Shown: one piece after another, positions 7,231 through 14,906 of the stretch
Numbering within the stretch: position 1 is the stretch's first letter
Layout of the letters: each line of letters begins with the position of its first letter
NCBI GenBank assembly: GCA_937902565.1
Contig: CALFMX010000327.1
Location: forward strand, 1-24,039
Length of the DNA: 24,039 nucleotides
Reading direction: 5' to 3'
From: an uncultured Spirochaetales bacterium
GTDB taxonomy: Bacteria > Spirochaetota > Spirochaetia > Sphaerochaetales > Sphaerochaetaceae
Made by a program: the position numbers and the translations under genes
Notes under the pieces: generated by a model
Told to the model about the DNA's origin: nothing
Databases searched by the model: none
What the model saw: the letters and a program-made list of their open reading frames with translations, nothing else

Positions 7231-8714
7231 ACTATCTCCTTCATGGCAGCGGCCATGCCGACTGTCCAAATCTGTACAAGATACTTCTCGACCATTGCCT
7301 CAAGGCCTTCGACCTTGGTGAGGTCCTCACCCCACCAGGCGGTGGTGGAGAGGATCGCCTCTGCAAGGCGCTTGGCCTTCTTCTCAGCCGTCCCACCCTG
7401 CAGGTAGAGGCGCTGGAAGACAGCGAGGATGTCGGCGCTGTCCTGGATGAGATAGGTCTGTCCATCCCTCGATCCCTTCAGAGCGGTGCCCTCGAACTCA
7501 GTGCCCTCATAGAAGCTGATCAAGGCGGCAAGGGAGAAGACGAGGCGCTTGGGAAGGGCCTTCTTCTTCTCTACGTAGCCAAGCAGGGAGGGGAGATTCC
7601 GGGTCTTGAACTTCGAGACGGAGTTGAGTGAGATGGAGAGCAGCTGGTGAGGGTTGTACGGATTCTCGAAGCGCTCCAGCACATCGGCGGCAAAGCTCTC
7701 GAGCTCCTTCTTCGAACCATCCATCGAGGCGATGATCTCCTCGAAGATGCCGTTGTACATGAAGGGGTAGAGCAGCTCCTTGTCCGCGATGCAGTCCTGG
7801 ACGGTCTGGTGGCCTGCCTGGTAGGCGGCCAGGACGCTCATCGTATGGGCACCGTTGAGGATCCTCACCTTGCGGGTGCGGTAGAAGCTCATGTCGTCGG
7901 TCCAGATGACGTTCAGGCCGACCTTGTCGAAGGGTAGCTCCTCGCTATAGGGGTGCTTCGTGTATTCGATGACCCAGAGGTGGAAGATCTCGGCGCTGAC
8001 GATGACCTTGTCACTGTAGCCCAGCCGCTCCTCAAGCGCTGCGGCCTCGGCTCGTGGGTAGCCGGGGACGATGCGGTCGACCAGCGAGTTGAGGAAGTCA
8101 CACGACTCTTCGACCCACGCCCTGAAGCCCGCCTCGAGGCCCCACTCATCGCTGTGGCGGAGCACGATGGACCTGAGCATCTCGCCGTTCTTGTCGATGA
8201 GCTCGCAGGGGATGAAGACCAGGCCCTTGGCCGGGTCGCCGCCGAAGTGCTTGTAGCGCCGATAGAGGAGGGCACAGACCTTGGCCGGGAAGCTCTGCTG
8301 CACCCGCTCCTCGGTATACGCCTCCTCGACGTAGGCGATGCCCGCTTCGGTGGTGTTGGAGACGACGAAGCGGAGGTCGGGGCTCTCGGCTACTGCCTGG
8401 TATGCCTGCCACCCCTCTGCCTCATAGGGGTTGAGGACCCGGCTCAAGCTCTTGATGGTCCTCAGCTCCTCGACCCGCTCCCCGCCCTGCACGCCGCGCA
8501 GCACGGTGGTATAGAGGCCATTCTGGGCGTTGATCATCTCGCCCATGCCCTGGGCGATCGGCTGGACAGCCACGACGTTGCCGTTGAAGTCGCCCTGCTC
8601 GTTGAGGATGTCGACCATCCAATCGACGAAGGCACGCAGGAAGTTGCCTTCCCCGAATTGAAGGATCCGCTCAGGGCGGGTTGTTGGTGTGTGTACATCG
8701 GTAATTGATTTCAC
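7227..8714 (-). CDS. uxaB: Tagaturonate reductase (altronate oxidoreductase)
   Basis: 495 residues, mannitol-dehydrogenase family. It reduces D-tagaturonate to D-altronate with NADH. The N-terminal nucleotide-binding motif is LQFGEGNFLRAF (G21-x-G23-N24); then come SNTTEAGI, FIPCELIDKNGE and the catalytic region KVRILNGAHTM with the family Lys, Asn and His. UxaB is favoured over UxuB because the dehydratase next to it is UxaA. The start is GTG at 8714, overlapping the stop of the transporter gene (GTGA) and preceded by AAAGGAG about ten bases upstream. Its 3' end overlaps the uxaA start by four bases. Confidence 0.95.
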   Translation of the reverse strand: MKSITDVHTPTTRPERILQFGEGNFLRAFVDWMVDILNEQGDFNGNVVAVQPIAQGMGEMINAQNGLYTTVLRGVQGGERVEELRTIKSLSRVLNPYEAEGWQAYQAVAESPDLRFVVSNTTEAGIAYVEEAYTEERVQQSFPAKVCALLYRRYKHFGGDPAKGLVFIPCELIDKNGEMLRSIVLRHSDEWGLEAGFRAWVEESCDFLNSLVDRIVPGYPRAEAAALEERLGYSDKVIVSAEIFHLWVIEYTKHPYSEELPFDKVGLNVIWTDDMSFYRTRKVRILNGAHTMSVLAAYQAGHQTVQDCIADKELLYPFMYNGIFEEIIASMDGSKKELESFAADVLERFENPYNPHQLLSISLNSVSKFKTRNLPSLLGYVEKKKALPKRLVFSLAALISFYEGTEFEGTALKGSRDGQTYLIQDSADILAVFQRLYLQGGTAEKKAKRLAEAILSTTAWWGEDLTKVEGLEAMVEKYLVQIWTVGMAAAMKEIV

Positions 8715-9709
8715 GACGATTGCTCCTTTGCCATGGTAGGTGATGGGTTTGATTTTCCAAACAGGAGGGATGCCATCAAGGCGGCAGTGCTCTGCTGGAA
8801 GACGATTCCAAAGATTACCGGCAACGCTGTTGCCGGGGGGAAATACTGGATAGCGAGGACGAGGGCGGCACTGATGTTCCGCATCGAGATCGAGAAGGTC
8901 AGGCTGATTGCATCGCCGGTCTCAACGCCGAAGAGGCGGGCGAGGCCCGCTCCAATCGGATAGCCGCTGATGGCGATGAGCAGTGAACAGAGGGCGATGC
9001 CCACATAGGACCAGGAGAGGTTGGAGAGGAGCTGCTCGCTGACTGCGGCGGTGTTTATGATGATGATCATCACCAGCGCGATCTTGGAGAAGGGCTTCAG
9101 CGACGGGGTGATGTGCTCATTCACCCGTGATCGGGTCATCGTGTTGATCACCGAGCCGAGGGTGGTGGGGATGACCACCAGGTAGAGGAGGGAGGTCATC
9201 ATGCCCCGGCTGTCGATGATCACGTTCGCCCCTCCCAGGACCCTTACGATCAGGGGGGTGGCCAGCGGGGCGACGAGCGTGCCGAGGAGGATGATGGTCA
9301 GGGACAACGGCTCATTGCCCTTGTAGATCGAGCTCCAGATATAGCCGGTCAGGGCAGTCGGGATTGCGGACACCAGGATGATGCCGGTCTTGATCTCGGC
9401 GTTGGAGCCGAAGGCGATGGTGGCCAGAAACCAGCTGACAAGGGGCATGATCACGATCGAGCCGAGGAGAAAGACGACCAAGCCCTTGGGGCGCCTGACG
9501 ACCTCCCCGAACTGGCGGGCGGAGATGCCCAGGCCTCCGATGAAGGTGATGGCGGCAAAGAGGAAGGGGGTGAGGGAACCGAGCGCTTCGATGCGCCGGC
9601 CCAGGATGAGTCCCACCACGATTCCCAGCGGCGTGAGGGCCGGCATCAGGCGTTCGAGCGAGGTGTTCAGGGTCTTGAGCTTCTTCTCGACAATCTGAAA
9701 TTGAAACAT
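8711..9709 (-). CDS. BASS-family (bile acid:sodium symporter-like) transporter
   Basis: About 332 residues, mostly hydrophobic, with roughly nine to ten predicted membrane segments. It shows features of the BASS/SBF family: GGLGISARQFGEVVRRPK, a polar break in the middle (ISAIPTAL-type segment VSAIPTALTGYIW) and SISMRNISAALVLAIQYF. BASS proteins move organic anions with sodium. As first gene of the galacturonate operon it may import galacturonate or export or import a keto-sugar acid, in place of ExuT or a TRAP system; this is inference. The ATG at 9709 is chosen because the hydrophobic family core begins soon after it. A GTG at 9772 would add 21 atypical residues and lies upstream of the likely promoter. 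The gene ends in a four-base overlap with uxaB. Confidence 0.87.
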   Translation of the reverse strand: MFQFQIVEKKLKTLNTSLERLMPALTPLGIVVGLILGRRIEALGSLTPFLFAAITFIGGLGISARQFGEVVRRPKGLVVFLLGSIVIMPLVSWFLATIAFGSNAEIKTGIILVSAIPTALTGYIWSSIYKGNEPLSLTIILLGTLVAPLATPLIVRVLGGANVIIDSRGMMTSLLYLVVIPTTLGSVINTMTRSRVNEHITPSLKPFSKIALVMIIIINTAAVSEQLLSNLSWSYVGIALCSLLIAISGYPIGAGLARLFGVETGDAISLTFSISMRNISAALVLAIQYFPPATALPVIFGIVFQQSTAALMASLLFGKSNPSPTMAKEQSS

Positions 9710-9717
9710 CGTTCCAA

Positions 9718-9747
9718 AGAATACCCGTTGCCCCTTTGTGCTGTCAA
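9718..9747 (-). promoter_or_regulatory. Sigma-70-like promoter of the galacturonate operon
   Basis: On the minus strand a perfect TTGACA (9747-9742) and TATTCT (9723-9718) are separated by 18 bases. The predicted start of transcription is at about 9711, only two or three bases before the ATG at 9709, so the transcript would be leaderless or nearly so. It is the only clear promoter found for the seven-gene operon. Confidence 0.55.
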
Positions 9748-9759
9748 GCTCATCGAGCT
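9747..9759. promoter_or_regulatory. Candidate operator between divergent promoters
   Basis: AGCTC-ATC-GAGCT is a perfect 5-3-5 inverted repeat. It touches the -35 box of the galacturonate operon promoter and lies just upstream of the -10 box of the regulator gene. A protein bound here could control both directions. The IclR protein or the AraC-type regulator are the local candidates; neither is demonstrated. Confidence 0.35.
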
Positions 9760-9760
9760 G

Positions 9761-9769
9761 TGTTATAGT
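9761..9769 (+). promoter_or_regulatory. Extended -10 promoter of the AraC-type regulator gene
   Basis: TGTTATAGT is an extended -10 element (TG, one base, TATAGT). No good -35 box is found at the usual spacing, which an extended -10 can tolerate. The start codon ATG at 9775, followed directly by a second ATG at 9778, falls where transcription should begin, and there is no ribosome-binding site. Confidence 0.45.
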
Positions 9770-9774
9770 CACGT

Positions 9775-12700
9775 ATGATGGTCAGCAAGCAACAGCATCA
9801 GCGGAGGATCGGCCTCCTTCTCGCCTCGATGCACACCGGTTCCTCAATCAGCCTCTGGCGAGAGATGGCCAAGCATGTTGCACAGAGCAACGAGTCCCTC
9901 TTCGTCTTTGCCGGGGGGAGACTGGAGAGCCCTGAGGGGCAGGAGTATCTGCGCAATGCCATCTACCCCCTGGCCAACCGAAAGAATATCGATGCCCTGA
10001 TCTCCTGGTCCAGCGCACTCGGCGGATACGTCAGCCCCCAGGAGGTGCTTGCCTTCCTCGATGGGCTCGATCCGATGCCCATCGTCTCCATCGGAATAAA
10101 GAAGAACGGCTCGCCATCGGTCTCCTTCGATGCATATGGCGGCATCCAGTCATTGGTCCTCCACTGTATCAGCCGTCACAATGCGAAGCGGATCGCCTTC
10201 ATCAGGGGGCCCGAGAACCACTACTCCGCCCAGGATCGCTGGCGCGCCTACTGTGATGCCCTCGGCCAGGCGGGCATCGCCCAGGACACCCGCCTGATCA
10301 GCGACCCGATGGCCTGGACCGAGGGGGCGAAGGCCGTCGACCAGCTGGTTGTCGAGCGCGGCCTCATCCCCGGCCTCGACTTCGATACCCTGGTCTGCTC
10401 GAGCGACATGATGATGTTCGCCGCCTCCAAGCGACTGGAAGCGCTCGGCTACACCGTGGCCAAGGACTTCAGAATCGTCGGCTATAACGATAGCCGGGAG
10501 AGCCGGCTCCTGCGTGTCCCGGCAACCACGAGCCGGATGCCGGTCGTGGAGCTTGCCCAGGTCTCCTTCTCGCTCTTGATGAACCTCATGGACGGGAAGG
10601 GGTCTGCAAACCTCGACGTCATGCTTCCTTCCCATCCGGTCATCCGCCGCTCCTGTGGCTGCCGCTACTCGCTCGGGACCGTTGAACAGGCGCGTCACGC
10701 CGTCGGGGAGGTGCAGCACTATATCGCCTGGCTCATCCAGGCCCTCTCCCTCAATGAGCGGGAGGCATCAGAGCTGAGGAGGATCATCTCCTCGCCGCCG
10801 ATGGACGAGGCGGCGTATCTGCCCCTGCTCGAGGCTCTTGTCTACCGCTACCTCGACAACGATGGTGACTCCAACCTCCTCAGTGAGGCGCTCTTCTTCT
10901 ACTGTGAATTCTTTGGTTCCCCGGCCTTCCGAGAGGGGGCGGCCCACGCCATCGGCGAGCTCTTCTTGCGCCAGCGGGACCTCGTCTCCCATGAACACGC
11001 CTATGAGCTTGCCATGCAGGGGCGGCGTCTGGATGAGCTGAATGGGGAGTTGCTCAGCCTGCGCTCCCTCGATGCCATCCCGTTGCTCCTCCAACAGTAC
11101 CTGGTGGAGCTGGGCATCGGACAGGGCTATCTGGTGCTCCATACCGGTGAGAGCTCGCTCTTCATCGGCGGCTATGATGGGGCGCAGCACTTTCCCGGAC
11201 AGACCTCCTTTGACAAGGACCTGCTGCTGCCAGAGCCGATCAACCAGGCCCTTCCCAAGGCAATCTATGTCGTCGAGCCTCTCTATATGGAGAACCAGCC
11301 GCTCGGCTATCTGGTGCTGGGGACCACCCGCTACAGCGGCTCGCTGATGGAGGATATCCGCAGTGCGGTCAGCAGCGCCATCAAGGGTGCCCTGCTGCTC
11401 AGCAGCGCCAACCGTGCCGCCGAGGAGGCGGAGCGGGCCACCACCAAGCGGGATGAGTTCTTTGCCAACATCGGCGAAGGGCTGAAGGCGCCCCTTGAAG
11501 AGATTGCCCTCCTCCTCCAAAGGGAGGGGCACCCGGCCAGTGAGGAGGTGCGACAGCGGGTTGCCCACGCCTCCCACCTCCTGGAGCTGAGCCTCTCCTT
11601 CAGCGGCGAGCTGGAGCTTGAGGAGGTGACCTGCGACCTGTCGACCCTGATCGGGGGTCCCCCCCTTCCCATCGTCATCGTCGACCCGGCCCGGATCGCC
11701 CAGGTCATCAAGATCATCACCGCCTACATTGGGGAGCATGGTGAGGGTGCCACCACTGAATCGGAGGTCTCGCCCCAGGGTCTGGGCATCATCGTGTCCA
11801 GCACCCGTGAGAGTTGGAAGGCGGAGCTCGGAGGCCAGGACCCCGGCCTCCTGCTCGCCCAGAAGATTGTCATCCAGAGTGGTGGCAGCGTGAGCTTTGC
11901 AGACAACGCCATCCGCCTCATGCTGCCCTGGCCCACACTGCAGGGCAGGGGAGCCTTCCATGGTGCCTCCCGGATTGCCTACCTCGCCTCCCCGGCAGAG
12001 GAGGAGGTGCCCCCCGCCTTCTCGCAATTTCCTGATGTCGCCCTTGTACACCCGCTCTCGATGAAGGGCGTGCAGTTGGAGAAGCTTGGCCAGAGTGTCC
12101 TCGCATGGGATGGGCGGCGTGACTCGGCGGAGCTGACGCTGCTGCTCCACCAGATGAGTCGCCACCCCCAGCTCGCCCACGCGCCGATGATCTGCATCGG
12201 GGCTGATGAGGGCCATCAATCCCTCTTCTTCGCCCTGACGGCGGCCAAGAGCGTGGCAGGTGAGGAGCAGGTCCTGCTGCTCGTCGGCAGTGTCGAATCC
12301 CACATCGCCGAGGAGCTGGGGATGGGGGACCAGTGCATCAGGGCAACCGCATCAGAGGCAGTCGGGGTGCTGAGAGAGCGGTCGGTGAGCCTGGTGATCA
12401 GCGCAGAGGCGGATGTGGCCTTCTGCCACACCATCCGTGCTGTCAGCCGCGTCCCGATCGTGATTATCAAGAGCACATGGAGCCGGGAGGAGGTGGATGA
12501 GATCGCTCTGATCACCAACCTCATCATCGCCCATCCCCATATGAGTGAGAGCCGCCCCTTCCTGGTGCGCCTCGCCCAGCTCGGGGCGGGGCAGGGGACC
12601 TTGCCTCCGCTGACCGGGATCCTCGCAAAGCGCACGGTGGCGTACTTTGATGTGCACGCACACCAGCCCATATCGCGCTGGCAGGTGGCTGAAGCGGTCC

Positions 12701-12930
12701 ATGTCAGCGAGGACTACCTCTCGCGGATCTTCCATAAGGAGATGGGACTCTCTCCCTGGGAGTACCTCTCCCACCACCGCATCGCCCGTGCCGTGGAGCT
12801 GTTGAAGCAGCAGACCTACTCCATCAACGAGGTGGCGAGCCGTGTCGGCTTCAGTGACCAGGCGTACTTCTGCCGGGTGTTTCGCAAAATCAAGGGCTTT
12901 GCGCCCTCAAAAATGCACAAAGGGCGTTAA
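9775..12930 (+). CDS. Giant AraC-family regulator: LacI-like sensor, degenerate histidine-kinase and receiver-like modules, AraC HTH
   Basis: 1051 residues with no membrane segment or signal peptide, so cytoplasmic. Residues 1 to about 290 read as a LacI/periplasmic-binding-like sugar sensor (IGLLLASMHTGSS, HNAKRIAFIRGPENHYSAQDR, DFRIVGYNDS, then RRSCGC at 291-296) without the LacI DNA-binding headpiece. A helical and GAF-like linker follows. Residues 562-574 (FFANIGEGLKAPL) match the histidine-kinase dimerisation motif FFANISHELRTPL with His replaced by Glu568. Around 650-725 an ATPase-like remnant lacks the N and G1 boxes (LLLAQKIVIQSGGSV at 692-706). Two receiver-like Rossmann segments (about 733-815 and 833-920) have no clear phosphoacceptor Asp. 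Residues 953-1051 are a typical AraC double helix-turn-helix (VASRVGFSDQAYFCRVFRK). It is probably a ligand-responsive activator of the adjacent transporter genes and perhaps of the divergent operon. Confidence 0.88.
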   Translation: MMVSKQQHQRRIGLLLASMHTGSSISLWREMAKHVAQSNESLFVFAGGRLESPEGQEYLRNAIYPLANRKNIDALISWSSALGGYVSPQEVLAFLDGLDPMPIVSIGIKKNGSPSVSFDAYGGIQSLVLHCISRHNAKRIAFIRGPENHYSAQDRWRAYCDALGQAGIAQDTRLISDPMAWTEGAKAVDQLVVERGLIPGLDFDTLVCSSDMMMFAASKRLEALGYTVAKDFRIVGYNDSRESRLLRVPATTSRMPVVELAQVSFSLLMNLMDGKGSANLDVMLPSHPVIRRSCGCRYSLGTVEQARHAVGEVQHYIAWLIQALSLNEREASELRRIISSPPMDEAAYLPLLEALVYRYLDNDGDSNLLSEALFFYCEFFGSPAFREGAAHAIGELFLRQRDLVSHEHAYELAMQGRRLDELNGELLSLRSLDAIPLLLQQYLVELGIGQGYLVLHTGESSLFIGGYDGAQHFPGQTSFDKDLLLPEPINQALPKAIYVVEPLYMENQPLGYLVLGTTRYSGSLMEDIRSAVSSAIKGALLLSSANRAAEEAERATTKRDEFFANIGEGLKAPLEEIALLLQREGHPASEEVRQRVAHASHLLELSLSFSGELELEEVTCDLSTLIGGPPLPIVIVDPARIAQVIKIITAYIGEHGEGATTESEVSPQGLGIIVSSTRESWKAELGGQDPGLLLAQKIVIQSGGSVSFADNAIRLMLPWPTLQGRGAFHGASRIAYLASPAEEEVPPAFSQFPDVALVHPLSMKGVQLEKLGQSVLAWDGRRDSAELTLLLHQMSRHPQLAHAPMICIGADEGHQSLFFALTAAKSVAGEEQVLLLVGSVESHIAEELGMGDQCIRATASEAVGVLRERSVSLVISAEADVAFCHTIRAVSRVPIVIIKSTWSREEVDEIALITNLIIAHPHMSESRPFLVRLAQLGAGQGTLPPLTGILAKRTVAYFDVHAHQPISRWQVAEAVHVSEDYLSRIFHKEMGLSPWEYLSHHRIARAVELLKQQTYSINEVASRVGFSDQAYFCRVFRKIKGFAPSKMHKGR

Positions 12931-12956
12931 TATGTCGGAAAAGTACAAGAGTCTCT

Positions 12957-12990
12957 CTGCATAGTCCCCTTTCCATTCCCTATGCTAGGG
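12957..12990 (+). promoter_or_regulatory. Weak promoter and overlapping palindrome upstream of the pectin-oligomer ABC transporter
   Basis: A -10-like TATGCT (12981-12986) has only a poor -35 partner (CTGCAT, 12957-12962), as expected for an activator-dependent promoter. CCCTA-TGC-TAGGG (12978-12990) is a perfect 5-3-5 inverted repeat that covers the -10. The AraC-type regulator encoded upstream is the obvious candidate to act here, although AraC proteins more often bind direct repeats. Confidence 0.3.
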
Positions 12991-13006
12991 GTGTAAGGAG
13001 TCAACT

Positions 13007-13930
13007 ATGGAGCAGAGTGCAAAGTCCACGGTTTTGCTCAGGGAGATCAAACGGCATCGGTCGGTATACCTATTGCTGATCATCCCCCTGACATACTATA
13101 TCATCTTCAAGTACGTCCCTATTTTCAATGGGCAGATTGCGTTCAAGGACTATATGGCCCTTGACGGGGTGCTCGGCAGCAAGTGGGTCGGTCTGGAACA
13201 CTTCCGCACCTTCATGCACTCCTACTACTTCATCGAGCTGCTGCGCAACACCCTGATGTACAGCTTCGGCAAACTGGTCTTCAGCCTCCCGCTTGCAATC
13301 CTGCTCTCCATAGCCATCTACGAGAGCACCCATCCCCGCCTGAGCAAAATCGTTCAGACGCTCGCCTACCTGCCCCACTTCCTCTCCTGGGTCATCATGT
13401 ATGGAATCCTCTTGGCGCTGCTCGCACCCGGCGATGGCATCGTCAACGATGTCATCAAGGCCTTCGGCGGAAAGAGCGTCGACTTCTTGACCAGCACCAA
13501 GGCCTTCCCGTGGATCGTTATCCTGAGTGACGCCTGGAAGGAGATGGGCTGGAGCGCCATCATCTTCATCGCGGCGCTCATGGGCATCGATCCCTCCCTC
13601 TTCGAGGCAGCGCTCGTCGAGGGCGCCAACTCCTGGCAGCGGGTGCGCTACATCACCCTGCCGTCGATCAAGCCGGTCATCGTCATCGTCGTGCTCCTGC
13701 GCCTCGGGACGATCCTGGATGCTGGCTTCAACCAGATCTTCATGCTCTACTCCACACCGGTGCTCTCCGTCGGTGACATCATCGATACCTGGGTCTACCG
13801 CCAGGGCCTCCTAGAGTTCCAGTTCGGCCTCGCCACTGCGGTCGGTCTCTTCAAGGGGGCCATCGGCATGGCCTTGATCCTCACATCGAACCGCCTGGTC
13901 AAGCGCTTTGGCGGCAGTGCACTCTTCTAG
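13007..13930 (+). CDS. CUT1-type ABC transporter permease (LplB family)
   Basis: 307 residues with about six membrane helices. The LplB-type N-terminus (HRSVYLLLIIPLTYYIIFKYVPIF region) and the cytoplasmic EAA loop (EAALVEGANSWQRVRYITLP, from E200) that contacts the ATPase are clear. Together with the next permease and the binding protein it forms an oligosaccharide importer of the LplB/YtcP/LipO kind, often linked to pectin or rhamnogalacturonan use. No ATPase gene is present, as is normal for CUT1 systems that share an MsmX-type ATPase encoded elsewhere. The ATG has AAGGAG at a 7-base spacing. The next gene begins 9 bases after its stop. Confidence 0.94.
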   Translation: MEQSAKSTVLLREIKRHRSVYLLLIIPLTYYIIFKYVPIFNGQIAFKDYMALDGVLGSKWVGLEHFRTFMHSYYFIELLRNTLMYSFGKLVFSLPLAILLSIAIYESTHPRLSKIVQTLAYLPHFLSWVIMYGILLALLAPGDGIVNDVIKAFGGKSVDFLTSTKAFPWIVILSDAWKEMGWSAIIFIAALMGIDPSLFEAALVEGANSWQRVRYITLPSIKPVIVIVVLLRLGTILDAGFNQIFMLYSTPVLSVGDIIDTWVYRQGLLEFQFGLATAVGLFKGAIGMALILTSNRLVKRFGGSALF

Positions 13931-13939
13931 GAGGCCCAC

Positions 13940-14854
13940 ATGAAGAACAAGAACCCACGCATGCGCACCGTATCAGTGACCGTGAAACCCACCGCCGCCG
14001 ACCACAGCTTCAACCTCTTCGTCGATATATTCCTCGTCCTGTTGTTGGTGATCATCGCCATCCCCTTGTGGAGCACCATCACCCTCTCCTTCAGGCCCAA
14101 CGACTACATCGGGAACAATCTGCAGGGGATGTTCCTCGCCCCGTGGAAGTGGTCCACCGCCGCCTACAAGGCGCTGTTGGGCAATGCCGGCTTCCTCCTG
14201 GCTTTCAAGAACAGCTTCAAGATCCTCGTCGGCGGCGTTGCCTGTGCCCTGGTGCTGACCATCCCGCTCGCCTACGTGCTCTCCATCACCACGCTGCCGG
14301 GGCGCAGGGCGCTCAGCATCCTGGTCATCCTCCCCTACGTCTTCAACGTCGGCATGATTCCCTCATACCTCCTGGTCACCAAGCTCGGCCTCATCGACAA
14401 GCTGGTCGCCGTCTTCCTGCCCGGGGCGATCTCCACCTACAACTGCCTGATCATGCGCTCCTTCTTCGAGGGGATTCCCAATGAGCTCAAGGAGTCGGCG
14501 CGCATCGACGGGGCGACGGAGATCCAGGTCCTGCTCAAGGTGATCCTGCCCCTCTCCAAGGCGATCATCATGACCATCGGCCTCTTCTACGGGGTGTCGT
14601 TCTGGAACGACTTCTTCCATGCGATGCTCTACCTCAACTCCAATAGCCTGCAGCCGCTGCCGATCCTGCTGCGCAATATCCTGATGGCGAGCGGCATGAA
14701 CGAGTACGTGGAGGTCAGCGCCTTCGGCGATGCCCCGATAGCGGCCATCAAGGCAGCGTCGGTCTTCATGAGCGCGATTCCGATGATCATCGCCTATCCG
14801 TTCATCCAGAAGTACTTTACCAAGGGAACCTTGCTGGGAAGCGTCAAGGGCTAA
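13940..14854 (+). CDS. CUT1-type ABC transporter permease (YtcP/LplC family)
   Basis: 304 residues with about six membrane helices and an EAA loop ESARIDGATEIQVLLKVILP (from E185). The N-terminus (DIFLVLLLVIIAIPLWSTITLSF, then W...W...Y between the first helices) and the end (YPFIQKYFTKGTLLGSVKG) are characteristic of the YtcP group, whose C-terminal KG is well conserved. It pairs with the upstream LplB-type permease to form the membrane channel. A strong AGGAGG lies upstream of the ATG. The 52 bases that follow before the binding-protein gene hold only its strong ribosome-binding site. Confidence 0.94.
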   Translation: MKNKNPRMRTVSVTVKPTAADHSFNLFVDIFLVLLLVIIAIPLWSTITLSFRPNDYIGNNLQGMFLAPWKWSTAAYKALLGNAGFLLAFKNSFKILVGGVACALVLTIPLAYVLSITTLPGRRALSILVILPYVFNVGMIPSYLLVTKLGLIDKLVAVFLPGAISTYNCLIMRSFFEGIPNELKESARIDGATEIQVLLKVILPLSKAIIMTIGLFYGVSFWNDFFHAMLYLNSNSLQPLPILLRNILMASGMNEYVEVSAFGDAPIAAIKAASVFMSAIPMIIAYPFIQKYFTKGTLLGSVKG

Positions 14855-14906
14855 GCCCGCTTTCCGGCTCGAGATAGATACTGTTATTTTCACAAGGAGG
14901 ATCGTT

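Noticed and set aside
5650..7407. 585-codon open frame on the plus strand opposite uxaA
   Set aside because: It runs antisense to the well-supported uxaA with low-complexity, Glu/Gly/Val-rich sequence and no family motif; a GC-codon shadow.
9710..9772. Longer N-terminus of the BASS transporter starting at GTG 9772
   Set aside because: It adds 21 polar residues not typical of the family and would lie upstream of the TTGACA/TATTCT promoter; kept as an alternative only.
10768..12303. 511-codon open frame on the minus strand inside the giant regulator gene
   Set aside because: The regulator frame is continuous through known domains on both sides; the antisense protein is repetitive and motif-free.
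12902..12926. Possible terminator at the end of the regulator gene (CGCCCT...AGGGCG)
   Set aside because: A 6-bp stem with a 13-base loop lying within the coding end and no T run; too weak to call.
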